A DNA stretch of 64,000 nt, taken from NCBI RefSeq assembly GCF_030816195.1, contig NZ_JAUSXS010000001.1, forward strand, positions 1,139,501-1,203,500, in the 5' to 3' direction. How positions within the stretch are numbered: the stretch's first letter is position 1; each line of letters begins with the position of its first letter. The position numbers and the translations under genes are program-made. The notes under the pieces were generated by a model. That model had not been told where the DNA came from. It did no database searches and was given only the letters and a program-made list of their open reading frames with translations. This document shows, one piece after another, positions 27,467-37,390 of this stretch. Source of the stretch: Pseudomonas sp. W4I3 (GTDB taxonomy: Bacteria > Pseudomonadota > Gammaproteobacteria > Pseudomonadales > Pseudomonadaceae).

Positions 27467-30400
27467 TTAGTCGAGTTTGCTCGGCGGTGGTTCAGGCGCG
27501 TCTTCGACCTTTCCGGCGGGCGGCTCGGGGGTATCCTGCTCGGGCGCGACGAGGGTCTTGCGCTCGTCTTCCACCGGCACCAGTTTGTATTCCTGGCCGT
27601 GCATGTTCTTCAAGTACACCTCCATCTGTCGGAACGAGATGTTGATGTGCTGCTTCTTGAACTCACGGTTGATATAGCGATTGACCTCGTCCAGCACCGG
27701 GTTGCGGTCGCCCAGGTCGCGCACATGCATGCGCAGCTCATGGTCGAGGGTGCTTTCGCCGAAGTTGAGGAAGTACACGTGGGGTTCCGGTTCTTTCAGT
27801 ACCCGCGGGTTTTCCCTGGCGGCCTTGAGCAGCAGTTCCCTCACCAGGTCCAGGTCGGAGCCGTAGTCGACGCCCAGCTTCAGGGTGACCCGGGTGATGG
27901 TGTCGGTCAGCGACCAGTTGATCAGTTGCCCGGTGATGAACGTCTTGTTCGGGACAATGATGTCCTTGCGGTCGAAGTCGGTGATGGTGGTGGCGCGGAT
28001 GCGGATCTTGCTCACCGTGCCCGATAGGTTGCCGATGGTAATGGTGTCGCCGATGCGCACCGGGCGCTCGAACAGAATCATGATGCCGGAGATGAAGTTG
28101 GCGAAGATCTCCTGCATGCCGAAGCCCAAGCCTACCGACAACGCCGCCACCAGCCACTGCAACTTGTCCCAGCTGACGCCGAGGGTGGACAGCGTCGAGA
28201 CGAAACCCACGCCGGCGATCACATACGACAGCAACGTCGTGGTGGCATAGGCGCTGCCTTGGGCAAGTTCCAGTTTGGACAGCACCAGCACTTCGAGTAA
28301 GCCTGGCAGGTTGCGCGCCAGGGCGAAGGTGATGCCAATGATGATCAGCGCGCCGAGCAAGTCGCCGATGCTGATCGGCACCATGCTGATATTCGCACCG
28401 GTACCGCTGGTGTATTCGTACAGCGTGACGTTGTCCAGGTAGGAAAATACCGAAATCAGGTCCGACCATACCCAGTACAGCGCTGCGATAAAGCCGCCGA
28501 GCAAGGCCAGGCGGATCAGGCGCAGGGATTGTTCGTTGACCTTTTCGATGTCCAGGGTGGGTTCTTCAACCACCGCTTCGCCTTCGCCGGCTTCCTTGGC
28601 GGCCTGGCGTTTGGCCAGGGCGCGGGCATAGGCCAGGCGTCGGGCGGCGACGCTCAGCCAGCGGACGAAGGTGGCTTCGATCACCAGCCAGAACATCAGC
28701 AGGTACAGGGTGTTGATCAAGCGATCACTGAGCTTGAGCGCGGTGTAGTAGTAGCCGAAGCAAACCGCGATAAACAGCGCAATGGGCAGGGCGGTGAACA
28801 ACAGGCCCACGGCTTTGCGAAACAGCGAGGCTTTCTCATGGGTGGGGCTGTTCAGCAGCAGGCGGCTGAGCAACCACGCCATCAAGGCGTAGCAGGTGAG
28901 TACCACGGCGATACCCAGCACGTCTTCGGCGAGTGCCGCCGGTTGGTGCTCGGCAATGGCCACTACGGCCACCAGCGCCAGTACTACCAGCCCGAGCTTG
29001 CGTACCCAGCCTTGCAGGAATTCGACCTGGGGTTTTTCCCAGCGAAAGTGCAGTTCGGCCACACCGCCGGGCGCCAGGATGCGGTAAGCGGTGTAAAACA
29101 CCAGCCACGCCTGGGCGATCTGCAGCAGGGCCGAGCCCAGGTTGGCGTTTTGCCCACGGGCGTCGATCTGCAGCGCATAGCCGCACAGCGCCAGGCCCAG
29201 GGACACCGGCATCGCCAGCAGGATGTTGATCAGGATCGCCTGCGGCGTGTGCCACTGGCTGTCGCGCTTGAAGTGACCTATGTCCAGGTGGACTTTGTTG
29301 AGGCGCTGATACAGCGCCTTGCGCCGCCACAACAGCGCGCCGATCAACAGCAGCAGCGGCAGGAACAGCAAGGGGCGCTGGGTCAGGCCGTCATACAGTT
29401 CGCTGACGCTGGAAGCCCAGGGCAGGGTGGTGATTTGCTTGCTCAGGTGCGCCGGTACGGTTTCCAGCCACTCGGTGTCCAGCGGCTTGTTGCTCGGGAT
29501 CCAGAACATCTGCTCATCGAGCGTGGCGCGCAGGGTGGTGGCGGTGCTGAGCAGTTGTTTCTGGTTCAGTTGCAGGGTGATGGATTCGTTGAGCAGCGCG
29601 CTCAGTTCCCGGCTCAGGCGCTCCAGCAAGTCGCTGCGGGTGATTGCCAGTTCCAGCAGGGTGCGGCGCAATTGCGGGGTGATGTCGTCCGGTGGCTGGT
29701 TGGCCAGCAGGTTATCCACATACGCGCTGGGGGAGCTGATCAGCTCGCGCTGCTGGTTGACCTCGAACTGGTACAGGCGAATGTTGGCGATGTCGTCGGC
29801 CAGGTCACGGTCGACGGTCAGGCGTGGCAGGGCCTGTTTCTGTTTGTAGAGGATCTTGGACAGCAACAGGCTGCCCTTGAGCACGTTGATCTGTTCGTCC
29901 AGCGCCGAATCGCTTTGGGTGACGGTGTCCAGTTGCTGCTTGGTCTGCAGGTTTTTCTGGGTCAGGTCGTTGAGGCGGTCGGTGCTCTTGAGCAGGTAGT
30001 CGGAGAGCTTCAGGTTGGCCGCGCTTTCCGTGGCCAGCAGGCTGCTGCCGCCGGCCTTCTGCGCTTCGATGGACTGCTGGGTCACCGTCTGCTGGGACTG
30101 GGCCAGGCGTTTCTGGTTGATCAGGGTTTGCAGGTCCTGGATTTCTTGCTCCAGGCGCGCGGTTTTTTCCTGGATCAGGTCGTGCTGGCTGTTGCCCAGG
30201 TCCTGCAGCTGGCTGTTGCCGGCCAGCTCCTGACGGCGCAGGGGAATCAGTGCGTTGAGGGCGGCGAGTTCGGCGTTGAGCTGGTTGCGCTGGTCGCTGC
30301 TGAGGGCTTTGCCGTTGTCTTTGCCCGCTTTGAGAGTCGCATTGATTTGCTGGATACGCGTCTGGCTGCTGCTGATTTCGGTCTGCGCGCGCTCGGGCCG

Positions 30401-30844
30401 GGTTTGGGCGGCGATGGTCAGGCTGTTGGCGTCGGCCAGCTCTTTTTGCAAGTCACCCTGCTGGGTGGTGCGCTGGACCAACAACTGTTCAAGCTGCGGC
30501 ACGGGCAGGCTGGCGTAGCGTTGGGCCACCGGGATGACTTTGGTGGCCTTGAGCCGAGTCAGCTCGCGCTGGTTGTCCGTGGTTTGGCGCGGGGCATCTT
30601 CCAGCTGACGCTTCAGATCTGCCAGGCGCTGCTCGTAGTCCTGCTTGTTGGCCAGGTAGGTCAGGGTCTGTTGCAGGATGCCCTGCAACGCTTTCATGTC
30701 GGCGTCGGGCAGCTTGCGATCGGGCAGTTTGTCCAGGGTTTGCTGGACAGCGTCGGCGCTGGGCGGGTCGGCCGCGTGAACGGTGCCGACACAAAGGGTC
30801 AGGCCCAGCAGGGCAGTGGCGAGAAAAGTGCGCAGGGTTGGCAT
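27467..30844 (-). CDS. mscK: Mechanosensitive channel MscK/KefA type
   Basis: A 1125-residue inner membrane channel, close to the E. coli MscK length (1120). It has a signal peptide (MPTLRTFLATALLGLTLCVG, cleaved near VHAADP), a long periplasmic coiled-coil region (residues about 30-480) rich in Gln and Leu, about ten membrane spans from 530, and the MscS pore-lining and beta domain near 890-1080 (ALSVGLGFGMQEIFANFISG, GDTITIGNLSGTVSKIRIRA). It opens on membrane tension to release solutes; MscK also responds to potassium. It follows the CvrA-type potassium antiporter by 49 bp, suggesting a joint osmotic role. The ATG at 30844 opens a good signal peptide. Confidence 0.93.
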   Translation of the reverse strand: MPTLRTFLATALLGLTLCVGTVHAADPPSADAVQQTLDKLPDRKLPDADMKALQGILQQTLTYLANKQDYEQRLADLKRQLEDAPRQTTDNQRELTRLKATKVIPVAQRYASLPVPQLEQLLVQRTTQQGDLQKELADANSLTIAAQTRPERAQTEISSSQTRIQQINATLKAGKDNGKALSSDQRNQLNAELAALNALIPLRRQELAGNSQLQDLGNSQHDLIQEKTARLEQEIQDLQTLINQKRLAQSQQTVTQQSIEAQKAGGSSLLATESAANLKLSDYLLKSTDRLNDLTQKNLQTKQQLDTVTQSDSALDEQINVLKGSLLLSKILYKQKQALPRLTVDRDLADDIANIRLYQFEVNQQRELISSPSAYVDNLLANQPPDDITPQLRRTLLELAITRSDLLERLSRELSALLNESITLQLNQKQLLSTATTLRATLDEQMFWIPSNKPLDTEWLETVPAHLSKQITTLPWASSVSELYDGLTQRPLLFLPLLLLIGALLWRRKALYQRLNKVHLDIGHFKRDSQWHTPQAILINILLAMPVSLGLALCGYALQIDARGQNANLGSALLQIAQAWLVFYTAYRILAPGGVAELHFRWEKPQVEFLQGWVRKLGLVVLALVAVVAIAEHQPAALAEDVLGIAVVLTCYALMAWLLSRLLLNSPTHEKASLFRKAVGLLFTALPIALFIAVCFGYYYTALKLSDRLINTLYLLMFWLVIEATFVRWLSVAARRLAYARALAKRQAAKEAGEGEAVVEEPTLDIEKVNEQSLRLIRLALLGGFIAALYWVWSDLISVFSYLDNVTLYEYTSGTGANISMVPISIGDLLGALIIIGITFALARNLPGLLEVLVLSKLELAQGSAYATTTLLSYVIAGVGFVSTLSTLGVSWDKLQWLVAALSVGLGFGMQEIFANFISGIMILFERPVRIGDTITIGNLSGTVSKIRIRATTITDFDRKDIIVPNKTFITGQLINWSLTDTITRVTLKLGVDYGSDLDLVRELLLKAARENPRVLKEPEPHVYFLNFGESTLDHELRMHVRDLGDRNPVLDEVNRYINREFKKQHINISFRQMEVYLKNMHGQEYKLVPVEDERKTLVAPEQDTPEPPAGKVEDAPEPPPSKLD

Positions 30845-30893
30845 AGAGACCGGTTGAGCTGGATGAAGAATCGGGGCGTTATCGCCCCGCAGT

Positions 30894-32636
<1,743 letters not shown>

Positions 32637-32755
32637 AGGCAGTACTCCAGAGCAGGATAAGCAGGGCGCAAACTGACCATGCAGTCTGCGTGCCAGCGAT
32701 TCTAACCTGTTGAATTGCTGCCCTGTCAAAAAGCTTTTTCTGATGTGCGCAGAAC

Positions 32756-32942
32756 AAATGTGGGAGGGGGCTTGCCAGTCAGTTAAGCGAACGATGTTCA
32801 TTGTAGGAGCGAGCTTGCTCGCGAAAAGCGCCCAGGCAGCGCGTTCATTCTGAATAAACGCGGGGGGCCTGAGTTCTTCGCGAGCAAGCTCGCTCCTACA
32901 AAAAAAGCCTGACTGGCATTAGGGCAAGCTCCCTCCCATATT
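32756..32942. repeat. REP pair interrupted by a second REP pair (outer element)
   Basis: The outer arms are AAATGTGGGAGGGGGCTTGC on the left and GGGCAAGCTCCCTCCCATAT on the right. Inside them a further inverted repeat, GCCAGTCAG / CTGACTGGC, and then a complete element of the other REP type (32802-32900). The whole is a nested palindrome of 187 bp between cvrA and the chemoreceptor gene. Confidence 0.85.
32802..32900. repeat. REP pair, GTAGGAGCGAGCTTGCTCGC type (inner element)
   Basis: TGTAGGAGCGAGCTTGCTCG at the left and its exact complement ending CTCGCTCCTACA at the right, about 55 bp apart, sitting inside the loop of the GTGGGAGG-type pair at 32756-32942. Confidence 0.92.
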
Positions 32943-32944
32943 TT

Positions 32945-34570
32945 TTAGAGCCGGAAGCGGCCCACCATTCCGTTGAGGTCCACCGCCAGGCGCGACAGCT
33001 CGCTGCTCGCCGCGCTGGTCTGGCTGGCGCCTGTGGCCGATTGCACCGACAGATCACGGATATTCACCAGGTTACGGTCCACTTCACGCGCCACCTGCGC
33101 CTGTTCTTCCGCCGCGCTGGCGATCACCAGGTTGCGCTCGTTGATCTCGATGATCGCCGTATTGATGGTGTCCAGCGACATCCCTGCGCCCTTGGCGATG
33201 TTCAACGTCGATTCGGCGCGCTCGGTGCTGTTGCGCATCGAATCCACCGCATGCTCGGTGCCGGCCTGGATGCTGCCGATCATGCGCTCGATCTCGCTGG
33301 TGGATTGCTGGGTGCGATGGGCCAACGCCCGCACTTCGTCGGCCACCACCGCAAAGCCACGTCCGGCCTCACCGGCCCGCGCCGCTTCGATGGCCGCGTT
33401 AAGGGCCAGCAGGTTGGTCTGGTCGGCCAGGCCTCGGATCACGTCCAGCACTTTGCCGATATCGCGCGATTCATTGGCCAACTCACCAATCAGGGTGGCT
33501 GTGGCTTGCACGTCGCCGCTCATGCGCTCGATGGCGCTGACGGTTTCCTGCACCAGGTCACGGCCGTCACCGGCGGAGGTGGTGGCGTTGCGCGAAGCTT
33601 CGGAGGTGCTCACGGCATTGCGTGCGACTTCCTCGACCGCGCTGGTCATCTCGTTGACGGCGGTGGCGGCTTGTTCGATTTCGTTGTTCTGCTGGGTCAG
33701 GCCGCGGGCGCTTTCGTCGGTCACGGCGTTGAGCTCTTCGGCGGCCGATGCCAGTTGCGTGGCGGAGCCGGCGATGCGCTGCAGGGTATCGCGCAGTTTG
33801 TCCTGCATCTTGGCCATGGCGGCGAGCAGGCGGCCGGCTTCGTCGTTGCCGTCAACCTTGATTGGGCGGGTGAGGTTACCTTCGGCCACCTCTTCGGCGG
33901 CTTCCAGCGCCTGGGAAATCGGCCCGGTGATGCTGCGGGTCAGCAGCCAGGCGAACAGCAGGGTCAGCGCGGTAGCAATCACCAGCAGGCCCACGACCAT
34001 GTTAAAGGCCAGGTTGTACTGGTCTTTGGCCTGTTGGTTGGTGGCCAGGGCCATGGTGTTGTTGATTTCCAGTAGGCGGTTGAGCACCGCATTGACCTGC
34101 TCGGAGTTGTTCAACAGCTCGGTGTTGAGCAGGCCGCGTAACTCGTCGACCTGATTGGCCCGTGACAGGCTCTTCATGCGCTCTTCGATCTGGTGGTATT
34201 GAGCCAGCAGCTGCACGTATTCATTGTAGGCCGCGCGTTCTTCGCTGCTCTCGATCAGCTTCTCGTAGATGCCTTGAGCAGTACGGATCTGCTGGTTGCG
34301 CACGTCGAACGCTTCGAGGGTTTTTTGCTGTACCTCTGGCTCGCGGTTGGTCAGCAGGCGGTAGGACAGCACGCGCAGGCGCAAGGTGAGTTGGGTAAAT
34401 TCGTCGAGGGCGCGGATGCTGGGCACGCTGGACAAGGTGATGTCTTCGGTGGCGCCGCGGATCTTGCTCATCTGGTTCAGGGCGAACACGCCGAGAAACA
34501 ACATCAAGGCGCCGATAAACGCGAAGCCGAGGAAGGCCCTCGGTGCGATATTCATATTACGAAGAGACAT
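32945..34570 (-). CDS. Methyl-accepting chemotaxis protein
   Basis: A 541-residue chemoreceptor: first span near residues 12-31 ([19 protein letters not shown]), a four-helix-bundle periplasmic domain to about 187, second span ([20 protein letters not shown]), HAMP domain (about 212-265), and a signalling domain with the hairpin tip [20 protein letters not shown] and [20 protein letters not shown]. The ligand is unknown. The ATG at 34570 has AGGA in place. A candidate FliA promoter lies 57 bp upstream, which fits co-regulation with flagella. Confidence 0.95.
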   Translation of the reverse strand: MSLRNMNIAPRAFLGFAFIGALMLFLGVFALNQMSKIRGATEDITLSSVPSIRALDEFTQLTLRLRVLSYRLLTNREPEVQQKTLEAFDVRNQQIRTAQGIYEKLIESSEERAAYNEYVQLLAQYHQIEERMKSLSRANQVDELRGLLNTELLNNSEQVNAVLNRLLEINNTMALATNQQAKDQYNLAFNMVVGLLVIATALTLLFAWLLTRSITGPISQALEAAEEVAEGNLTRPIKVDGNDEAGRLLAAMAKMQDKLRDTLQRIAGSATQLASAAEELNAVTDESARGLTQQNNEIEQAATAVNEMTSAVEEVARNAVSTSEASRNATTSAGDGRDLVQETVSAIERMSGDVQATATLIGELANESRDIGKVLDVIRGLADQTNLLALNAAIEAARAGEAGRGFAVVADEVRALAHRTQQSTSEIERMIGSIQAGTEHAVDSMRNSTERAESTLNIAKGAGMSLDTINTAIIEINERNLVIASAAEEQAQVAREVDRNLVNIRDLSVQSATGASQTSAASSELSRLAVDLNGMVGRFRL

Positions 34571-34626
34571 GCTGGAATCCTGGGAGAAGCGCGATCCGTG
34601 CGGCCATGAGACGGGGTGTGCATCGC

Positions 34627-34653
34627 GTATCGGCCCTGCGACTAAAGTCTTAA
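34627..34653 (-). promoter_or_regulatory. Candidate sigma-28 (FliA) promoter of the chemoreceptor gene
   Basis: On the minus strand TTAAGACT, 11 bases, then GCCGATAC. The -10 half matches the FliA consensus GCCGATAA at 7 of 8 and the -35 half TAAAGTTT at 5 of 8, with the correct spacing of 11. Confidence 0.6.
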
Positions 34654-34846
34654 GGGTGCGCGCGCTTTTGTCGCACCTGACCAGGGGTTGCACGGATTCA
34701 GGAACCAGATCGGGTAATTGCAGTCACTAAGGCTCGAAAGTGCGGCCCGGCCCATAAGAATCGGGCTGCGCGCCGGGGGATAACCCTGGCATCCGAGGTG
34801 AATTTTCTTTATCGTCACCGCCCTTTTAAAAGCCAGAGAAATCAAA

Positions 34847-35077
34847 ATGTTAGAAGCATCCCTCAGCCAACTGGAACAACTGGTCAGCGACCTGGTACAA
34901 CACAATCAAGACCTGCTGGGCAGCAACGAATCCCTCAAGGCGCAACTGGCCCAGGCCAAGGACGAAAACGACAGCCTGCAACTGAACCTGATGGAACAGG
35001 AAGAAAAGCATGGCGCCACCGCTGCGCGCATTCAGGCACTGGTTGAGCGTGTGAGCGCAGGCCCTGTCAGCGCATGA
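34847..35077 (+). CDS. TIGR02449-type coiled-coil protein (ZapB-like)
   Basis: A 76-residue protein that is almost wholly a heptad coiled coil (LEASLSQLEQLVSDLVQHNQ, then SNESLKAQLAQAKDENDSLQ). It resembles the small TIGR02449/ZapB-like proteins that stand just before zapA. It probably partners ZapA at the division ring in the cytoplasm. The ATG follows TAAAAGCCAGAGAAATCAAA with a weak GAG site. It overlaps zapA by 4 bp. Confidence 0.82.
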   Translation: MLEASLSQLEQLVSDLVQHNQDLLGSNESLKAQLAQAKDENDSLQLNLMEQEEKHGATAARIQALVERVSAGPVSA

Positions 35078-35364
35078 GTGAAGGGATAAAGGTCGTTTCG
35101 ATTCTCGGAGAGGATTACTCGATCAAGGCGCCGGCCGGGGAAGACCAGACCCTGATGCACGCCGTGACCATGCTCAAGGCCTCCCTGGCGACTACCAAGA
35201 AAAAGTACCCGACCCTCATCGGTGACAAACTATTGGTATTGGCCGCGCTGAACCTGTGCGCCGAGCAGATCGAAATGCAGCAGGCCCACCAACAGGAACT
35301 CGACCGTTACCAAGAGCAAGTCAGCGCCACGGTCGAGGTGATTTCCAAGGCGATCCAGCCTTAG
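35074..35364 (+). CDS. zapA: Cell division protein ZapA (paralogue)
   Basis: A 96-residue ZapA-family protein (IKVVSILGEDYSIKAPAGED beta hairpin, LLVLAALNLCAEQIEMQQAH helix and a C-terminal coiled coil). ZapA bundles FtsZ. In pseudomonads the main zapA is followed by 6S RNA and a 5-formyltetrahydrofolate cyclo-ligase gene; here neither follows, and the stop overlaps that of a convergent acyl-CoA dehydrogenase gene. I therefore read this as a second, divergent copy. Confidence 0.82.
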   Translation: MSEGIKVVSILGEDYSIKAPAGEDQTLMHAVTMLKASLATTKKKYPTLIGDKLLVLAALNLCAEQIEMQQAHQQELDRYQEQVSATVEVISKAIQP

Positions 35365-37163
35365 AACCACGCCTCCTGCATCCCCAGGCACGTATCGTCG
35401 CGTGCCTCCAGAATCGCCAGTTCATGATGGCAGCTTGGTACTTCCCAGGTCAGGAAGTACCGGGCGGCCTGGAGCTTGCCTTTATAGAAGGCCACGTCGG
35501 CCGCATTGCCCTGGGCCAGCCCTTCTTCGGCGCGAATCGCCTGTTCCAGCCAACGCCAGCCAATCACCGTATGCCCGAACACTTTCAGGTACAGCGCCGA
35601 GTTCGCCAGGCTGCTGTTGACTTTGCCCTGGGCAAGATCGCCCAGCAGGCCGAGGGTGACGCCTTGCAGGCGATCAACCAATTGCTCCAGCGGTTGCCTT
35701 AATGCAGTGAGCGAGGGGTAGTGCTGGGCTCGAGCGCCTGTCTCTGCGATCAGTCGAATCAACTGCTTGAGCCCGGCACCGCCGTTCTGCGCCAGCTTGC
35801 GCCCAAGCAGATCCAGGGACTGGATGCCATGGGTGCCTTCGTGGATCGGATTCAGGCGGTTATCGCGGTAATACTGCTCCACCGGGTACTCGCGGGTATA
35901 GCCATGCCCGCCGAGAATCTGGATCGCCAGTTCGTTGGCCTTGAGGCAGAACTCCGACGGCCAGGATTTGACGATAGGGGTGAGCAGGTCCAGCAATTCA
36001 TGGGCCTGTTTGCGTTCGGTTTCGCTGGGCAATGTGGTGGTGTCGTCGAACAGGCGCGCAGCGTACAGGCCAAGGTCGAAGGCGCCTTCCACGTAGGCTT
36101 TTTGCGTGAGCAACATGCGCTTGATGTCGGCGTGCTGAATGATCGACACCGGCGCGGTGCTCGGATCCTTGCTGTCCGGCAGGCGGCCTTGTGGACGTTC
36201 GCGGGCGTACTCCAGCGAATAGAGGTAACCCGCGTAGCCAAGCATCACCGCGCCCATGCCGACGCCAATCCGGGCTTCGTTCATCATCTGGAACATGCAG
36301 CTCAGGCCTTGGTGCGGTTTGCCCACCAGATAGCCGACACAGTGGCTGTTATCGCCAAAGTTGAGCGCTGTGGAGGTCGTGCCGCGCCAGCCCATCTTGT
36401 GAAACAGCCCGGCCAGCAGCACGTCGTTGCGCTCACCCAGGCTGCCGTCATCGTTGACCAGGAATTTGGGCACGATAAACAGCGAAATGCCCTTCACCCC
36501 GGCCGGCGCATCGGGCAGCTTGGCCAGCACCATGTGCACGATGTTCTCTGACAACGGGTGGTCGCCGCCGGAGATGAAGATCTTGTTGCCCTTCAGGCGA
36601 TAGGTGCCGTCAGCCGCAGGCTCGGCCCGGGTACGAATATCCGACAGGGACGAGCCGGCGTGGGGCTCGGTCAAGGCCATGGTGCCGAAGAAGCGGCCTT
36701 CGATCATCGGTTGCAGGAAGCGTTGCTTCTGCTCTTCGGTGCCGAAGCTTTCAATCAGGTTGGCGGCGCCCATGGTCAGAAACGGATAGGACGTCGACGC
36801 GGCGTTGGCCGCCTGGAAATGCGCGAAGCACGCCTGGGACAGCAGGGTCGGCAGTTGCATGCCTCCCGCTTCAAAACTGCGGGCGGCGTTGAGAAAGCCG
36901 GCTTCAAGGAAGGCGTCCACGGCCGGTTTGACTTCCGGAATCAGGATCGCTCGGCCGTCTTCATAACGCGGTTCGTTTTCATCGTTCTTGCGGTTGTGGG
37001 GCGCGAAGTATTTTTCCGCGATGCTGCGCGCTGTACCGATGGCGGCATCGAAGGTCTCGCGGTTGTGCTCGGCAAACCGCTCGCGCTGGGTCAGGCCCTC
37101 GGCATCGAGGACTTCGTACAGCTCGAAAGCCAGATTGCGGGAACTGAGCAGCGTCTCGGACAT
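35361..37163 (-). CDS. Acyl-CoA dehydrogenase
   Basis: A 600-residue member of the large acyl-CoA dehydrogenase group with a C-terminal extension. The FAD/substrate segments are FGTMALTEPHAGSSLSDIRT (about residues 160-179) and KIFISGGDHPLSENIVHMVL, and ILGGHGYTREYPVEQYYRDN is the helical domain signature; the Glu at EGTHGIQSLDLLGRK is near the catalytic base position. It catalyses the first step of beta-oxidation for an unknown, perhaps long or branched, acyl-CoA. It is monocistronic by context. The start at 37163 gives the expected MSETLLSSRNLAFELYEVL. Confidence 0.92.
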   Translation of the reverse strand: MSETLLSSRNLAFELYEVLDAEGLTQRERFAEHNRETFDAAIGTARSIAEKYFAPHNRKNDENEPRYEDGRAILIPEVKPAVDAFLEAGFLNAARSFEAGGMQLPTLLSQACFAHFQAANAASTSYPFLTMGAANLIESFGTEEQKQRFLQPMIEGRFFGTMALTEPHAGSSLSDIRTRAEPAADGTYRLKGNKIFISGGDHPLSENIVHMVLAKLPDAPAGVKGISLFIVPKFLVNDDGSLGERNDVLLAGLFHKMGWRGTTSTALNFGDNSHCVGYLVGKPHQGLSCMFQMMNEARIGVGMGAVMLGYAGYLYSLEYARERPQGRLPDSKDPSTAPVSIIQHADIKRMLLTQKAYVEGAFDLGLYAARLFDDTTTLPSETERKQAHELLDLLTPIVKSWPSEFCLKANELAIQILGGHGYTREYPVEQYYRDNRLNPIHEGTHGIQSLDLLGRKLAQNGGAGLKQLIRLIAETGARAQHYPSLTALRQPLEQLVDRLQGVTLGLLGDLAQGKVNSSLANSALYLKVFGHTVIGWRWLEQAIRAEEGLAQGNAADVAFYKGKLQAARYFLTWEVPSCHHELAILEARDDTCLGMQEAWF

Positions 37164-37281
37164 GGCGGCTTACCTTTGAAGGAATTGGCCTGAGTCTAAG
37201 TGCGCGAATGGAGGGTGGATAGCAAGATTGATCTGGGTGATGGAGGGCCAGAACACAAGAAGGGGAAATTGAAATGCGATC

Positions 37282-37375
37282 AAATGTGGGAGGGGGCTTG
37301 CTCCCGATAGCAGTGTGTCAGTCAAAGATAAGTTGACTGGCCCACCGCTATCGGGGGCAAGCCCCCTCCCACATG
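37282..37375. repeat. REP pair (REPIN), GTGGGAGGGGGCTTGC type
   Basis: Arms AAATGTGGGAGGGGGCTTGC and GCAAGCCCCCTCCCACAT, between the acyl-CoA dehydrogenase start and the end of putA. Confidence 0.93.
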
Positions 37376-37390
37376 GTTGAACTGCGTTTG

